Below are positions 29,328 through 38,169 of a DNA stretch of 64,000 nt, piece by piece; positions within the stretch are counted from its first letter, which is position 1; each line of letters begins with the position of its first letter. A model generated the notes under the pieces. It did no database searches and was not told the DNA's origin. It saw only the letters and a program-made list of their open reading frames with translations. Origin of the DNA: Actinomadura madurae (lineage in GTDB: Bacteria > Actinomycetota > Actinomycetes > Streptosporangiales > Streptosporangiaceae); NCBI RefSeq assembly GCF_900115095.1, contig NZ_FOVH01000002.1, positions 806,001 through 870,000 of the forward strand, in the 5' to 3' direction. Made by a program: the position numbers and the translations under genes.

Positions 29328-32267
29328 GTGAACGAGGATCTGATCGGGCAGGGGGTCACGCGCAGGCGCGTGCTGCAGGCCGGCACCGCCGCCGCGGCCG
29401 TGGCGGCGGCCGCCCCCGCCCTCGGCGGCCGGGCGGCCGCCCAGGCGGCACCGCGGCCGGGCGGGGGCGGGTTCGCCCGCCCCGGCGCGGCGGTGCGGCC
29501 CCGGTTCCGCTGGTGGTGGCCGGACGGCCTGGTCGACCCGGCGGAGATCCGGCGCGAGATCGACCAGATCGCCGCCGCCGGGTTCGGCGGCGCGGAGATC
29601 GTCGCCGTCCACCACAGCATCCGCGACAAGTCCGTCCTCGACCCCGCGGGGCACGGCTGGGGCACCCCCGCCTGGAACGCCGGCGTCGAGGCGGCGCTCG
29701 ACCAGGCCGTCCGGCGCGGCATCACCGTCGACCTGACGATCGGCCCGGCCTGGCCGGCCGCCGTCCCGACGATCGCGGCGGACGACGAGGCCGCCGTGCA
29801 GGAGCTCGCCTACGGGACGGTCGCCGTCGCGGGCGGCTCCACCCACGACGGCCCTCTCCCGGATCCGGTCGCCGCACCCGGGGACGGCGTGATCGAACGG
29901 CACCTCGTCGCCGTCCACGCCGTGCGGATCGACGCGGCGAACGGCACCCGCAAGGAGACCGGCCTCGACCCCGCGTCGTTCACCGACCTCACCGGCAGCG
30001 TCGCGGGGGAGCGGATCACGTGGACGGCCCCGGACGGCGGCGACTGGCTGCTGTTCGCCTATTGGCGGCGCGGCAGCGGGCAGCGGCCCGAGTCCGGCCC
30101 GCACAGCGCCCCGGACGGCCACGTCGTCGACCACTTCAGCAAGGCGGGCACCCGCGCCGTCACCGCGTTCTGGGAGGCGCGCCTGCTCACCCGCGGCATC
30201 CGCAGGCTGATCAGGCGGGCGGGCGCGACCCTGTTCGAGGACTCCATCGAGCTGGAGACGGACGCGCTGAACTGGACGCCGGACCTGCCCGCCGAATTCA
30301 GGCGCCGCCGCGGCTACGACCTGATGCCGTACCTGCCGGTGGTCGTCCGCCACGACGAGGACACCGTGTTCGCCTACGACGCGGCGACCACGTCCCACGT
30401 CCGGCACGACTTCTGGCTGACGCTCTCCGACCTGTTCAACGAGTACCACTTCGCGGCGATCGCCGAATGGGCGCACTCGATCGGCCTTGAGTACCGCGCG
30501 CAGCCGTACGGGCTGGAGACGGACGCGATCCACTCCTCCGCCATCCTGGACGTCCCGGAAGGAGAGTCGCTCGGGTTCAAGAACCTGGACGACTACCGCG
30601 CGCTCGCCGGAGGCCGCGACATGGGCGGGCGGAAGATCCTCTCCTGCGAGGCGGGGGCCTACCAGGGCGGCGCCTACAACACCACCTGGGGCAAGCTCCT
30701 GCGCACCATGGGCGGCGCCTACGCGGCCGGACTCAACCAGACCGTCCTGCACGGCTTCTCCTACGCGACCGCACCGGGCGCGGCGTGGCCGGGCTTCGCG
30801 GCGTTCACCCCCTACAACGGCGGCATCGGGTTCTCCGAGTCGTGGGGACCGCGCCAGCCGACCTGGCGGCACGTGCCGGACGTGGCCGGGTACCTGTCGC
30901 GCGTCCACCAGGCCATGCAGGCCGGCAGGAGCCGCATCGACGTCGCCGTCTTCCGGCAGAAGGGCTACAGCAAGACCGGCATCGGCGCCGGATGGTTCAC
31001 GGCGAGCGGCGTGCCGCTGGGCTGGACGCACCAGTTCGTCAGCGCGCCCCTCCTCGAACTCCGCTCCGCGCGGGTGTCCGGCGGGCGGCTCGCGCCCGAC
31101 GGCCCCGCCTACAAGGTCCTGTTCGTGGAAGGCGACCGTTTCTCCGGCAAGGAGTGCACGCTGCCGCTTCCCACCGCCCGGACCATGCTGAAGCTGACGA
31201 AGGCCGGCCTCCCGCTGGTCTTCCTCGGCGACTGGTCGGCCGCGACCGTCCCTGGCCTCGCGCGGGACGGCGAGAACGAGCAGTTGCGGGCGATCCTCCA
31301 GGAGCTGTTCGCCCAGCCCCGCGTCCGCAACGTCGCCGCGGAGGCGGACGTGCCCGGCGCCTTGGACGACCTCGGCCTGCGACCCGCGGTCGGCTACGCG
31401 CAGAGCTCCACCCTGCTCACCGCCCACCGGCAGGCCGGGCGCACGGACTACTACTACCTCTGCAACGGCAAGCACGCCGAGACGGTCAAGCCGCCCGTGG
31501 CCGCGATCGACCACGACGTGACGTTCACCCGCGCCGACCGCGAGGCCGTCCCGTACCGGCTGAACCTGTGGACGGGCGAGACCGAGCGCGTCGCCGTCTA
31601 CCGCGAGGACGGCGACCGGGTCACGCTCCGGGTGGCGCTCCAGCCGTCCGAGGCCGCCGTGATCATGTTCGCGCGCGGCGGGCGCGCCCCCTCGGCCACC
31701 GCGTCGGACGTCCGGGTCCGCGTCGAGGGACACCGCCTCGTCGCCCGCGCGACCACCGCCGGCACGTACACCACCACCCTCGCCGGAGGCCGCACCGTCA
31801 CGACCAGGATCGGGGCGGTGCCCGAGGCGCGGACCCTCACGTCCTGGCGGCTCCGGGTGGAGGACAAGACACCGGACGGAGTGAGGCGGCACGACATCGC
31901 GCTGGACGAGCTCACGGCGTGGCCGGACATCCCCGAACTCGCGGACGTCTCCGGCATCGGCACCTACACCACGACCGTGACCTGGGCGGGCGGCGGTGCC
32001 CTGCTCGACCTCGGCGAGGTCTTCGACACCTGCCGCGTCACGGTCAACGGCCGCCGCCTGCCCCCGGTCAGCGTGATCGTCCCGACCGTGGACGCCGGCC
32101 CGTACCTGCGGCGCGGCACCAACACGATCGAGGTCGAGGTCGCCACCACGCTGAACAACCGGCTCCGCGTCTCCGACCCGGACGTGTACGGCACCGCGTC
32201 CCGCCAGAGGTACGGGCTGATCGGGCCCGTGCGCCTCGTGCCCTACGCCGAGGCCGTGATCCGCTGA
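29328..32267 (+). CDS. Tat-exported alpha-L-rhamnosidase, GH106
   Basis: This 979-residue product starts at GTG 29328, directly after the previous TAG and 5 nt after GGAGGAG. TRRRVLQAGTAAAA is a twin-arginine signal. The GH106 start RPRFRWWWPDGLVDPAEIRREIDQI, LFEDSIE near 300 and LDVPEGESLGF near 407 match the paralogue at 16405. The final galactose-binding-like sandwich (VFDTCRVTVNGRRLPPV, GTNTIEVEVATTL) is present, but the NEW3 and discoidin domains are absent. Two GH106 enzymes with different export signals and domain tails in one operon suggest that they act on different parts of one substrate. Transcription may partly stop at the hairpin 6 nt after the TGA. Confidence 0.94.
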   Translation: MNEDLIGQGVTRRRVLQAGTAAAAVAAAAPALGGRAAAQAAPRPGGGGFARPGAAVRPRFRWWWPDGLVDPAEIRREIDQIAAAGFGGAEIVAVHHSIRDKSVLDPAGHGWGTPAWNAGVEAALDQAVRRGITVDLTIGPAWPAAVPTIAADDEAAVQELAYGTVAVAGGSTHDGPLPDPVAAPGDGVIERHLVAVHAVRIDAANGTRKETGLDPASFTDLTGSVAGERITWTAPDGGDWLLFAYWRRGSGQRPESGPHSAPDGHVVDHFSKAGTRAVTAFWEARLLTRGIRRLIRRAGATLFEDSIELETDALNWTPDLPAEFRRRRGYDLMPYLPVVVRHDEDTVFAYDAATTSHVRHDFWLTLSDLFNEYHFAAIAEWAHSIGLEYRAQPYGLETDAIHSSAILDVPEGESLGFKNLDDYRALAGGRDMGGRKILSCEAGAYQGGAYNTTWGKLLRTMGGAYAAGLNQTVLHGFSYATAPGAAWPGFAAFTPYNGGIGFSESWGPRQPTWRHVPDVAGYLSRVHQAMQAGRSRIDVAVFRQKGYSKTGIGAGWFTASGVPLGWTHQFVSAPLLELRSARVSGGRLAPDGPAYKVLFVEGDRFSGKECTLPLPTARTMLKLTKAGLPLVFLGDWSAATVPGLARDGENEQLRAILQELFAQPRVRNVAAEADVPGALDDLGLRPAVGYAQSSTLLTAHRQAGRTDYYYLCNGKHAETVKPPVAAIDHDVTFTRADREAVPYRLNLWTGETERVAVYREDGDRVTLRVALQPSEAAVIMFARGGRAPSATASDVRVRVEGHRLVARATTAGTYTTTLAGGRTVTTRIGAVPEARTLTSWRLRVEDKTPDGVRRHDIALDELTAWPDIPELADVSGIGTYTTTVTWAGGGALLDLGEVFDTCRVTVNGRRLPPVSVIVPTVDAGPYLRRGTNTIEVEVATTLNNRLRVSDPDVYGTASRQRYGLIGPVRLVPYAEAVIR

Positions 32268-32273
32268 ACAGGC

Positions 32274-32305
32274 GTGCGGGAGGGCGTTGGCCCGCCCTCC
32301 CGCAC
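32274..32305 (+). terminator. strong hairpin after the GH106 gene
   Basis: A perfect 13-bp stem (32274-32286 with 32293-32305) encloses a 6-nt loop and starts 6 nt after the GH106 stop. There is no T run, as is usual for actinobacterial terminators. It likely ends or attenuates most transcripts of the tandem operon and leaves the last glycosidase to a separate or read-through transcript. Confidence 0.6.
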
Positions 32306-32357
32306 GGTGAACCCCTCAGTCCCACGTCCTGCACAAGACCGGAAACGCGAGGAATCC

Positions 32358-34400
32358 ATGCACAGCAGCGTATCCAGAAGGCGCCGCGGCGTCGCCGCCG
32401 TCGCTCTCGGCGTCTCCGCGCTGGTCGCGGCCCAGGCCGCCCCGCTCGGCACCGCCCAGGCCGAACCCGGCCGGGTCCCGGCGCCGTGGGAGCGCTACAA
32501 CCTCTCCCCGTCGTCCCGGACGCTCCACCCGGTGTCGGTGTTCGAGACCAGCGGGACCGTGGACGATGCGGACGCCGTGCTGAAGGGCCGCGCGACGCGC
32601 CTGAGCGGCGCCGGATCATCAGTCACGCTCGACTTCGGCAAAGAGGTCAGCGGCCTCCCCACCCTGCGCTTCGCCGGGTCGGACGGCCCGCGGAAGGTCG
32701 GCGTCGCGTTCTCCGAGTCGTCCACCTACGTGGACACGACGAGCGACGCGTCCACCGGCGGCCCCCGAAGCCGCGACGGCGCCCTGTCCGTGGACGTCGA
32801 CGGAGCCACGTCCTACACCGCGCCCGCGGCTCAGCTGCGCGGCGGCTTCCGCTACCTGACCGTCTTCCTTGAGTCGGACGGCCGGGTCGACCTGGACAAG
32901 GTGTCGCTCTACTACACCCCCGCGCCGACGATGAAGGACCCGTCGAAGTACGCGAACCACTTCTATTCCAGCGACGACCTGCTCAACCGCATCTGGTACG
33001 CGGGCGCCTACACCGTCCAGCTCAACACCGTCTCCCCGAGGACGGGCCGGATCTGGGAGCCGCCGGCGGCGCTGTGGGACAACACCGGCGTCATCGGCGT
33101 CGGCGACACCATCCTCGTGGACGGCGCCAAGCGCGACCGGACGGTCTGGCCCGGCGACCTCGGCATCGAGATCCCCAGCGCCTACGCGGCGTTCGGCGAC
33201 ACCGAGTCCGCACGCAACGCGCTCACCACCGTGTACCAGCACCAGCGCGACACCGGCGAGCTGCCCTACGCCGGGCCGGAGCTGGACAAGTTCGGCTCGG
33301 ACACCTACCACCTGTGGACCCTCGCCGCGAGCTGGGACTACTACCGGTACACCGGCGACGCGCGCTGGCTGTCCGGCGTCTGGGACCGGTACAAGAAGGG
33401 CGTCGACTTCATCACCGGGAAGATGGACGACAAGGGCCTGGTGTCCATCACCGGCACGTCCGACTCCGTCCGGATCCTGGCCAAGGGCGAGAACCTCACC
33501 GCGAACGTGCTGATGTGGCGCGTCCTCGACACCGGCTCCCGCCTCGCCAGGACACAGGGCGACAGGGCGCTGGCCGCGTCCTACGCCGAGCGGGCCGCCG
33601 CGCTCCGCACCGCCGTCGACGCGAACTTCTGGGACGAGACCACCGGCGCGTACAGGTTCTACCCGGACTCCACGATCCACCCGCAGGACGGCAACTCCCT
33701 CGCGGTCTGGTACGGCCTGGCAGACCAGGCGAAGGCCCGCCGCATCAGCACGTCCCTCAAGGGCAACTGGAACGAGATCACCTCCACCGCCCCCGAGAAC
33801 AAGGGCAACCCGGGCGTCTTCTCCGGATCGATGGAGGTGAACGCCCACTTCGCCGCGGGCGGCCGGGCCGCCGACCAGGCCGGTGTGGACATCATCCGCC
33901 GCCAGTGGGGCTACATGCTGAATCACCCGGAAGGGACCGGAAGCACCTTCTGGGAGTCGTTCCGCAACCCCGGGGACGGGTGCGTCTTCTGCAGCTCCTA
34001 CGTGAGCCTCGCGCACGCCTGGGCGACCGGTCCGACACCCGCTCTCACCTTTTCCGTCCTCGGCCTGAACCCCACCGGGACGGGCGGACGGTCGTTCGAC
34101 TTCGTCCCGCACCCGGCCGACCTCACGTTCGCCCAGGGCCGCATCACGACGACGGCCGGCGCGGTCACCGCGTCCTGGAAGGTCTCCGACGGCGCCTACA
34201 CCGCGCGGCTGAAGGCGCCCGGCCGGACGGTCGGCCGTGCCGGAGTGCCCACCTTCGGCGCCCGGATCAAGGTCCGCGTCGACGGCCGCCTCGTCTGGGA
34301 CGGCGCCCGCGCCCGCACGAAAGGCGTGCACACCGACGGCGAATACGTGTACATCGAGGGTCTGCGAGGCTCGCACACCCTACAGAGCAACCGCACATGA
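32358..34400 (+). CDS. secreted GH78-like alpha-L-rhamnosidase-type glycosidase
   Basis: This 680-residue product starts at ATG 32358 after CGAGGAATCC; the basic run RRRRG and a hydrophobic core form a Sec signal ending near AQA. It is the third member of the local subgroup with the genes at 3016 and 5557. It shares YNLSPSSRTLHPVSVFET, LRGGFRYLTVFLE, YSSDDLLNRIWYAGAYTVQ, LVDGAKRDRTVWPGD near 254 and TFWESF near 529, followed by SLAHAWATGPT and a beta-sandwich. It lacks the lectin-like insert. It is separated from the operon by the hairpin at 32274-32305 and meets the reductase gene tail to tail 6 nt downstream. Substrate specificity is unknown. Confidence 0.85.
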   Translation: MHSSVSRRRRGVAAVALGVSALVAAQAAPLGTAQAEPGRVPAPWERYNLSPSSRTLHPVSVFETSGTVDDADAVLKGRATRLSGAGSSVTLDFGKEVSGLPTLRFAGSDGPRKVGVAFSESSTYVDTTSDASTGGPRSRDGALSVDVDGATSYTAPAAQLRGGFRYLTVFLESDGRVDLDKVSLYYTPAPTMKDPSKYANHFYSSDDLLNRIWYAGAYTVQLNTVSPRTGRIWEPPAALWDNTGVIGVGDTILVDGAKRDRTVWPGDLGIEIPSAYAAFGDTESARNALTTVYQHQRDTGELPYAGPELDKFGSDTYHLWTLAASWDYYRYTGDARWLSGVWDRYKKGVDFITGKMDDKGLVSITGTSDSVRILAKGENLTANVLMWRVLDTGSRLARTQGDRALAASYAERAAALRTAVDANFWDETTGAYRFYPDSTIHPQDGNSLAVWYGLADQAKARRISTSLKGNWNEITSTAPENKGNPGVFSGSMEVNAHFAAGGRAADQAGVDIIRRQWGYMLNHPEGTGSTFWESFRNPGDGCVFCSSYVSLAHAWATGPTPALTFSVLGLNPTGTGGRSFDFVPHPADLTFAQGRITTTAGAVTASWKVSDGAYTARLKAPGRTVGRAGVPTFGARIKVRVDGRLVWDGARARTKGVHTDGEYVYIEGLRGSHTLQSNRT

Positions 34401-34406
34401 CGCCGG

Positions 34407-34988
34407 TCAGCGAAGACGGTAGTACAAGTGCGTAACGCCGGTGCCCTCGATGACGCGGTACGGGTCCTTCAGCCGGACGGGCGCCGTGGACGGTCCGGCG
34501 AAGAAGGGGATGCCCTTACCCAGGAGGACGGGGACGAGGTCGATGCGGATCTCGTCCAGCAGCCCCGCGTCCAGGCAGGACTGGGCGGTGATGCCGCCGG
34601 CGACGCTCACCAGCCCGTCGCCGGCCGCCGCGGACGCCTCGGCGACGGCCCTCTCGATGCCGTCGGTGACGACGGTCAGGCCCGGCGGCGGGTCGTCGGG
34701 AGCCTCGTGCGTGACGAGCCAGACCGGGGCGTCGTACGGGTGGCGGCCCTCCCAGCCGTGGGTGATGTCGTACAGGCGGCGGCCGGTGACGACGGCGCCC
34801 AGGGCGTCCATCGTCTCGCGGATGTGCCGGGCGCTCGGCGCGGAGACGCGGAACGGCGGCATGCCGCCCACCGTCGGGACCTCCACCGGGCCGTTTCCGT
34901 ACCAGCCGAACAGATCCTCCACCCCGTCGCCGGGGTCGGCCACGTAGCCGTCCAGGGACATGGTCATCTCGGTGACGACGGTCGCCAT
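34407..34988 (-). CDS. dihydrofolate reductase family (RibD C-terminal-like) protein
   Basis: This 193-residue cytosolic protein opens with the family-typical start VVTEMTMSLDGYVADPGDGVEDLFGW. DALGAVVTGRRLYDI follows, then VSVAGGITAQSCLDAGLLDEIRIDLVPVLLGKGIPFF, the NADPH-binding and C-terminal signatures of the RibD/DHFR-like oxidoreductase superfamily. The members found in actinomycetes are mostly of unknown substrate, and I do not claim folate or riboflavin activity. It is transcribed away from the aldo/keto reductase gene across a 135-bp gap whose only visible structures are short inverted repeats (for example TGCCCG at 35036 with CGGGCA). It is convergent with the last glycosidase. Confidence 0.88.
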   Translation of the reverse strand: MATVVTEMTMSLDGYVADPGDGVEDLFGWYGNGPVEVPTVGGMPPFRVSAPSARHIRETMDALGAVVTGRRLYDITHGWEGRHPYDAPVWLVTHEAPDDPPPGLTVVTDGIERAVAEASAAAGDGLVSVAGGITAQSCLDAGLLDEIRIDLVPVLLGKGIPFFAGPSTAPVRLKDPYRVIEGTGVTHLYYRLR

Positions 34989-35123
34989 GGGGCACCTCTT
35001 CCCGATCGGTCCTCACCTGTACCGACCGGCGCGGGTGCCCGGACTCATCGGGCACGGGGATGTTCGGGGGGCGGTTTGGCGGGCACGATGGCGGATTGCA
35101 CACCATGAAGGAGGACGGACACG

Positions 35124-35951
35124 GTGACCGTACCGAACGTTGATCTCATCGACGGCAACGCGATGCCGCAGCTCGGCTTCGGGGTGTTCCAGGTCGGGAA
35201 CGACGAGGCCGAGCACGCGGTGGCGGCCGCGCTGGAGAGCGGGTATCGCAGCATCGACACGGCGAGCGCGTACCAGAACGAGGAGGGCGTCGGCCGTGCG
35301 CTGCGCGCGTCGGGCATCCCGCGAGACGAGTTGTTCGTCACCAGCAAGCTGTGGAACAGCGAGCAGGGCTACGACAACGCGCTGCGCGCCTGCGACGCGA
35401 GCCTGTCCCGCCTGGGCCTCGACCATCTGGACCTGTATCTGATCCACTGGCCGACGCCGAGCCGGGGCCTCTACCTGGAGACCTGGCGGGCGCTGGAGAG
35501 GCTGAAGCAGGACGGACGCGTCCGGTCGATCGGCGTCTCCAACTTCACGATCGAGACGCTGCGGCGGATCGTCGAGGCCGGTCCCGTCCCGGCGGTCAAC
35601 CAGATCGAGCTCCATCCGTACTTCCAGCAGGACGGGCTGCGCGCCTTCCACCGCGACCACGGCATCCACACCGAGGCGTGGGCGCCGCTCGGGCAGGGGC
35701 ACGGCCTCCTGGACGACCCGGCGCTCGGCCGCATCGCGCGGGAGCACGGCCGCACCCCGGCGCAGGTCGCGCTCCGCTGGCACCTGCAGGTCGGGAACAT
35801 CGTCATCCCGAAGTCGGTGACGCCCGCCAGGATCGCCGAGAACATCGACGTCTTCGGCTTCGAGCTGTCGCCCGACGACCTGAAGGCCATCGGCGAGCTG
35901 GACAAGGGCATCCGCGTCGGCCCCGACCCGGCCACCTTCGAGACGGCCTAG
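35124..35951 (+). CDS. aldo/keto reductase
   Basis: This 275-residue product starts at GTG 35124 after AAGGAGGA. It is a classic AKR TIM barrel: DGNAMPQLGFGVFQV at the start, the catalytic tetrad in YRSIDTASAYQNEEGVGRAL (Asp and Tyr), FVTSKLW (Lys) and LYLIHWP (His), then RSIGVSNF, NQIELHPYFQQ and the NADPH site VIPKSVTPARIAENIDVFGFELS. The length is usual for the 2,5-diketo-D-gluconate reductase-like branch. The natural substrate is not deducible. It ends 9 nt before the tail of the convergent methyltransferase gene. Confidence 0.94.
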   Translation: MTVPNVDLIDGNAMPQLGFGVFQVGNDEAEHAVAAALESGYRSIDTASAYQNEEGVGRALRASGIPRDELFVTSKLWNSEQGYDNALRACDASLSRLGLDHLDLYLIHWPTPSRGLYLETWRALERLKQDGRVRSIGVSNFTIETLRRIVEAGPVPAVNQIELHPYFQQDGLRAFHRDHGIHTEAWAPLGQGHGLLDDPALGRIAREHGRTPAQVALRWHLQVGNIVIPKSVTPARIAENIDVFGFELSPDDLKAIGELDKGIRVGPDPATFETA

Positions 35952-35960
35952 CGGCGGGTC

Positions 35961-36782
35961 TCAGCGGAGCTCGCCCACGCCCACGAGTCCGGCGAACCGC
36001 TCGCCGTCGGCCGCGGCGCCGCCGGCGAGCCATTCGCGGGGGCCGGTGAGCCCCGGACGCAGCAGCTCGAAGCCGTCGAAGAACGTGTGGATCCGGGCCC
36101 GGGGGCGGGCGCCGAGGCGTGCGCTGGCGCCCTCGTACACCTTCTCGGCCTCCGCCATCTCGTCCGGGAACGCGTCCGTCGCCAGGTGGGAGAGGATCAG
36201 CCGGCTGCCGGGCGCCAGCGCGTCCCGGTAGCGGGCGACCAGGGCGCCGGGGTCGTCCTCGTCGGCCACGAAATGCAGGACCGACACCAGCAGCAGCGCG
36301 ACCGGCTCGGAGAAGTCGATCAGGTCGCGGACGGCGGGATCGCCGAGGACGTCGTCCGGGCGCCGAAGGTCCGCCGCCGCGAACCCGACGTCGCCGGTCC
36401 CCGCGAGAAGGGCGCGGCCGTGCGCGCACACGACGGGATCGTTGTCGACGTACACGACCCGGGCGTCCGGGCGGGCGAGCGCCGCCGCCTCGTGCACGTT
36501 CTCCCGGGTCGGCAGCCCCGACCCGAGGTCGAGGAACTGGCGGATCCCGGCCGCGGCGGCATCCCGCACCGCCCGGCCGAGGAAGGCCCGGTTCAGCCGG
36601 ACGCCCCGGACGACCCGCCCCGCGGAGATCTCCACGACGCGCTCGGCAGCCTCCCGGTCGGCGGCGAAGTTGTCCTTGCCGCCGAGCCAGTGGTCGTACA
36701 TCCGGGCCACGTTGGGGGAGCCGGGGTCGAGTGCCGCGGCGGCCCGGTCCGGGGAGTCGGTCACCGGGTCATGATCGGTCAT
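35961..36782 (-). CDS. SAM-dependent methyltransferase, DUF574 (Methyltransf_19) family
   Basis: This 273-residue product opens with the family signature SPNVARMYDHWLGGKDNF. RQFLDLGSGLPTRENVHEAA (SAM-binding glycine loop), ARVVYVDNDPVVCAHG and LLLVSVLHFVADEDDP follow. The start at 36782 is chosen because the conserved N-terminus begins just after it; upstream in-frame codons run into the duplicated 252-bp segment and are not conserved protein. This family is expanded in actinomycetes and its substrates are mostly unknown. The gene is divergent from the small duplicated gene at 36848, with 65 bp between the starts. Confidence 0.92.
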   Translation of the reverse strand: MTDHDPVTDSPDRAAAALDPGSPNVARMYDHWLGGKDNFAADREAAERVVEISAGRVVRGVRLNRAFLGRAVRDAAAAGIRQFLDLGSGLPTRENVHEAAALARPDARVVYVDNDPVVCAHGRALLAGTGDVGFAAADLRRPDDVLGDPAVRDLIDFSEPVALLLVSVLHFVADEDDPGALVARYRDALAPGSRLILSHLATDAFPDEMAEAEKVYEGASARLGARPRARIHTFFDGFELLRPGLTGPREWLAGGAAADGERFAGLVGVGELR

Positions 36783-36834
36783 CGGCCGTCCCGCGGCAAC
36801 CGGCCCCGCTTTCGTTGCGGAGAGTAACGCTCTG

Positions 36835-36840
36835 TAACGT
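36835..36840 (+). promoter_or_regulatory. candidate -10 element for a leaderless mRNA
   Basis: TAACGT (TAnnnT) lies exactly 7 nt before ATG 36848, the usual geometry of actinobacterial leaderless genes. Two 10-bp units sharing GTAACG (36824-36829 and 36834-36839) lie one helical turn apart. The corresponding sequence at the other repeat copy has lost one unit and reads TAACGC. Confidence 0.4.
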
Positions 36841-37092
36841 TCCGTATATGGGGGATGATCGGAGGAGCTGGACGGGGCCGGGCGGGCTTCGGGTGACGGC
36901 GGTGCGGCTGACGGGGGCGCACCGGGTGTGGGCGGAGTTCGCCGGAGTCCGGGGAACCAGTGCGTTCCTCGTGACGCGGAACGGAGCCCCCGTGGGGCGC
37001 GGCTACTACCGGTCCGTCGACGACCTCGCCGAGATCGTCGACCTCGCCGACCTGCGCGCGGAGTGACGGCTTGCGCCGGCCGGCCCGCCGCG
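36841..37092. repeat. 252-bp direct repeat, left copy
   Basis: These bases match 41834-42085 with a single difference (T at 36961, C at 41954; synonymous in the small gene). The offset is 4993 bp. A weaker match continues leftward to about 36818 with a 10-nt indel. The two copies bracket the four-gene lower-GC operon. Confidence 0.97.
36848..37066 (+). CDS. small conserved-looking protein, copy 1
   Basis: This 72-codon gene is fully contained in the left 252-bp repeat. The product MGDDRRSWTGPGG... has alternating hydrophobic and charged residues. It ends in GYYRSVDDLAEIVDLADLRAE, suggesting a small beta-strand domain with a C-terminal helix; I recognise no catalytic motif. It has no ribosome site but a TAnnnT element 7 nt upstream, so it may be leaderless. 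The only base difference from the second copy is silent, so both copies encode identical proteins. I do not recognise the family. Confidence 0.6.
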   Translation: MGDDRRSWTGPGGLRVTAVRLTGAHRVWAEFAGVRGTSAFLVTRNGAPVGRGYYRSVDDLAEIVDLADLRAE

Positions 37093-37143
37093 GTCGGCTC
37101 CGGCACCCACACCTTCCGCGGCACCACACCGTGACCCACGGCC

Positions 37144-37168
37144 CGGTGGGCCGCGCGGCGGCCCACCG
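37144..37168. terminator. bidirectional hairpin between convergent genes
   Basis: A perfect 10-bp stem (37144-37153 with 37159-37168) with a 5-nt loop lies between the end of the small gene (+) and the end of the four-gene operon (-). It has no T tract. Its position suits termination from both sides. Nothing else is evident in the 230-bp gap at 37067-37296. Confidence 0.5.
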
Positions 37169-37296
37169 AGCCATCCCAGTCCTGGAGGGGAGGGGACCCG
37201 GTCTCGGGGGTGACACGGAAGGATCTGGTGGTGTTGGGGAGGGACGGGGCCTTCACGTTGGAGGCAACAGGTAAAGGCCAGCGGCGCCCGCGGAAT

Positions 37297-38169
37297 TCAT
37301 CGACTTGCCCCTGGCTCGTCGAAGGGCGGGGGCGCGGGCGGGGGGATGCCGGGCACCCCGATCAGCTCCATGAGATGGCGCAGGACAAGGTCGTTCTGCA
37401 TCATCAGGTCGAAGGCGTCGCGCGCTTCGTACTGCCGTACCTGGTCCGCCACGTGATCGGCGAGCTCCTTGGCCTCGACACGCCGGTCCTTCGCCATCCG
37501 CTCGACGACCTCGGCCACCGCGTCCGGGTTCTCTGCCAGTGCGACGGCGTACGGGGTCAGCCATTCACTCTGCCCGCTCTTGAGGAACTGCTGCCACAAC
37601 AGGCGGCGGTCACCGAAATACATTACGAGCCGGCGCGCGAGGTCATGCTCGTTAGCTGCGTTCTGCCGCTTAATCCACGCTTCGCGCTGGACGTCCCGCA
37701 CGGATTTGTCCAAGGCCACGATCGTCCGGTGATCGATGGGGCGCGCTTCCCCGTCGGTCTGGTCTCCCGAGAGGAATTCCAGCCTGGTAACGGCGAAGAG
37801 GGTCGCGGCCACCTGGTCGAAGTGCTTCTCCGCCTCGCCCGCCTCGTACGGGGCGAAGTCACGCGACACCGCCCGTACCTGTGTGGCCAGGCGCTCTTTC
37901 ACAATGAACTGGTGCTCTTCGGTACGCGCCGCGAGCACTTCCGGATACTCGTGTCCGGTCACGCACCAGGTGAAATGGACGGTGACCGAAAAGGTGTAGC
38001 CATCGCCCTTCGCTGGAACAACGAGATGGAAGGCGCCCGGATGGTGCACCGCCCGGAACGCACCTCCGGAACGCTGTAACCATCGCCGCAGGCGAGTACC
38101 GAGACTGAGGTAGGTAGGAACTCTATCGACAGGGCCGTGGTTGCCGCAGTTCATGCGAACCGTGCTCAT
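37297..38169 (-). CDS. unrecognised protein, fourth gene of the cyclase/NTPase operon
   Basis: This 290-residue product starts at ATG 38169, which overlaps the stop of the NTPase gene (ATGA), so the two are translationally coupled. It begins MSTVRMNCGNHGPVD. A beta-rich stretch (GAFHLVVPAKGDGYTFSVTV then HFTWCVTGHEYPE, about 36-72) is followed by a long mostly helical region (about 75-270) and a proline-rich tail, PPPAPPPFDE. I see no membrane segment, signal peptide or catalytic motif. The strand-then-long-helix layout faintly recalls SPFH/band-7-like proteins, but that is only a guess. Given the coupling, it is likely a sensor, scaffold or effector partner of the NTPase. Confidence 0.75.
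   Translation of the reverse strand: MSTVRMNCGNHGPVDRVPTYLSLGTRLRRWLQRSGGAFRAVHHPGAFHLVVPAKGDGYTFSVTVHFTWCVTGHEYPEVLAARTEEHQFIVKERLATQVRAVSRDFAPYEAGEAEKHFDQVAATLFAVTRLEFLSGDQTDGEARPIDHRTIVALDKSVRDVQREAWIKRQNAANEHDLARRLVMYFGDRRLLWQQFLKSGQSEWLTPYAVALAENPDAVAEVVERMAKDRRVEAKELADHVADQVRQYEARDAFDLMMQNDLVLRHLMELIGVPGIPPPAPPPFDEPGASR

Noticed and set aside
1..34400. Possible frameshifted or broken glycosidases in the array
   Set aside because: Every gene has a complete frame with start, signal peptide and catalytic motifs; only the first is incomplete, because of the window edge.
36783..37256. N-terminal extension of the methyltransferase back through the left repeat
   Set aside because: The frame is open, but the extra residues run antisense through the duplicated small gene and are not family sequence. 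The conserved start is at 36782.
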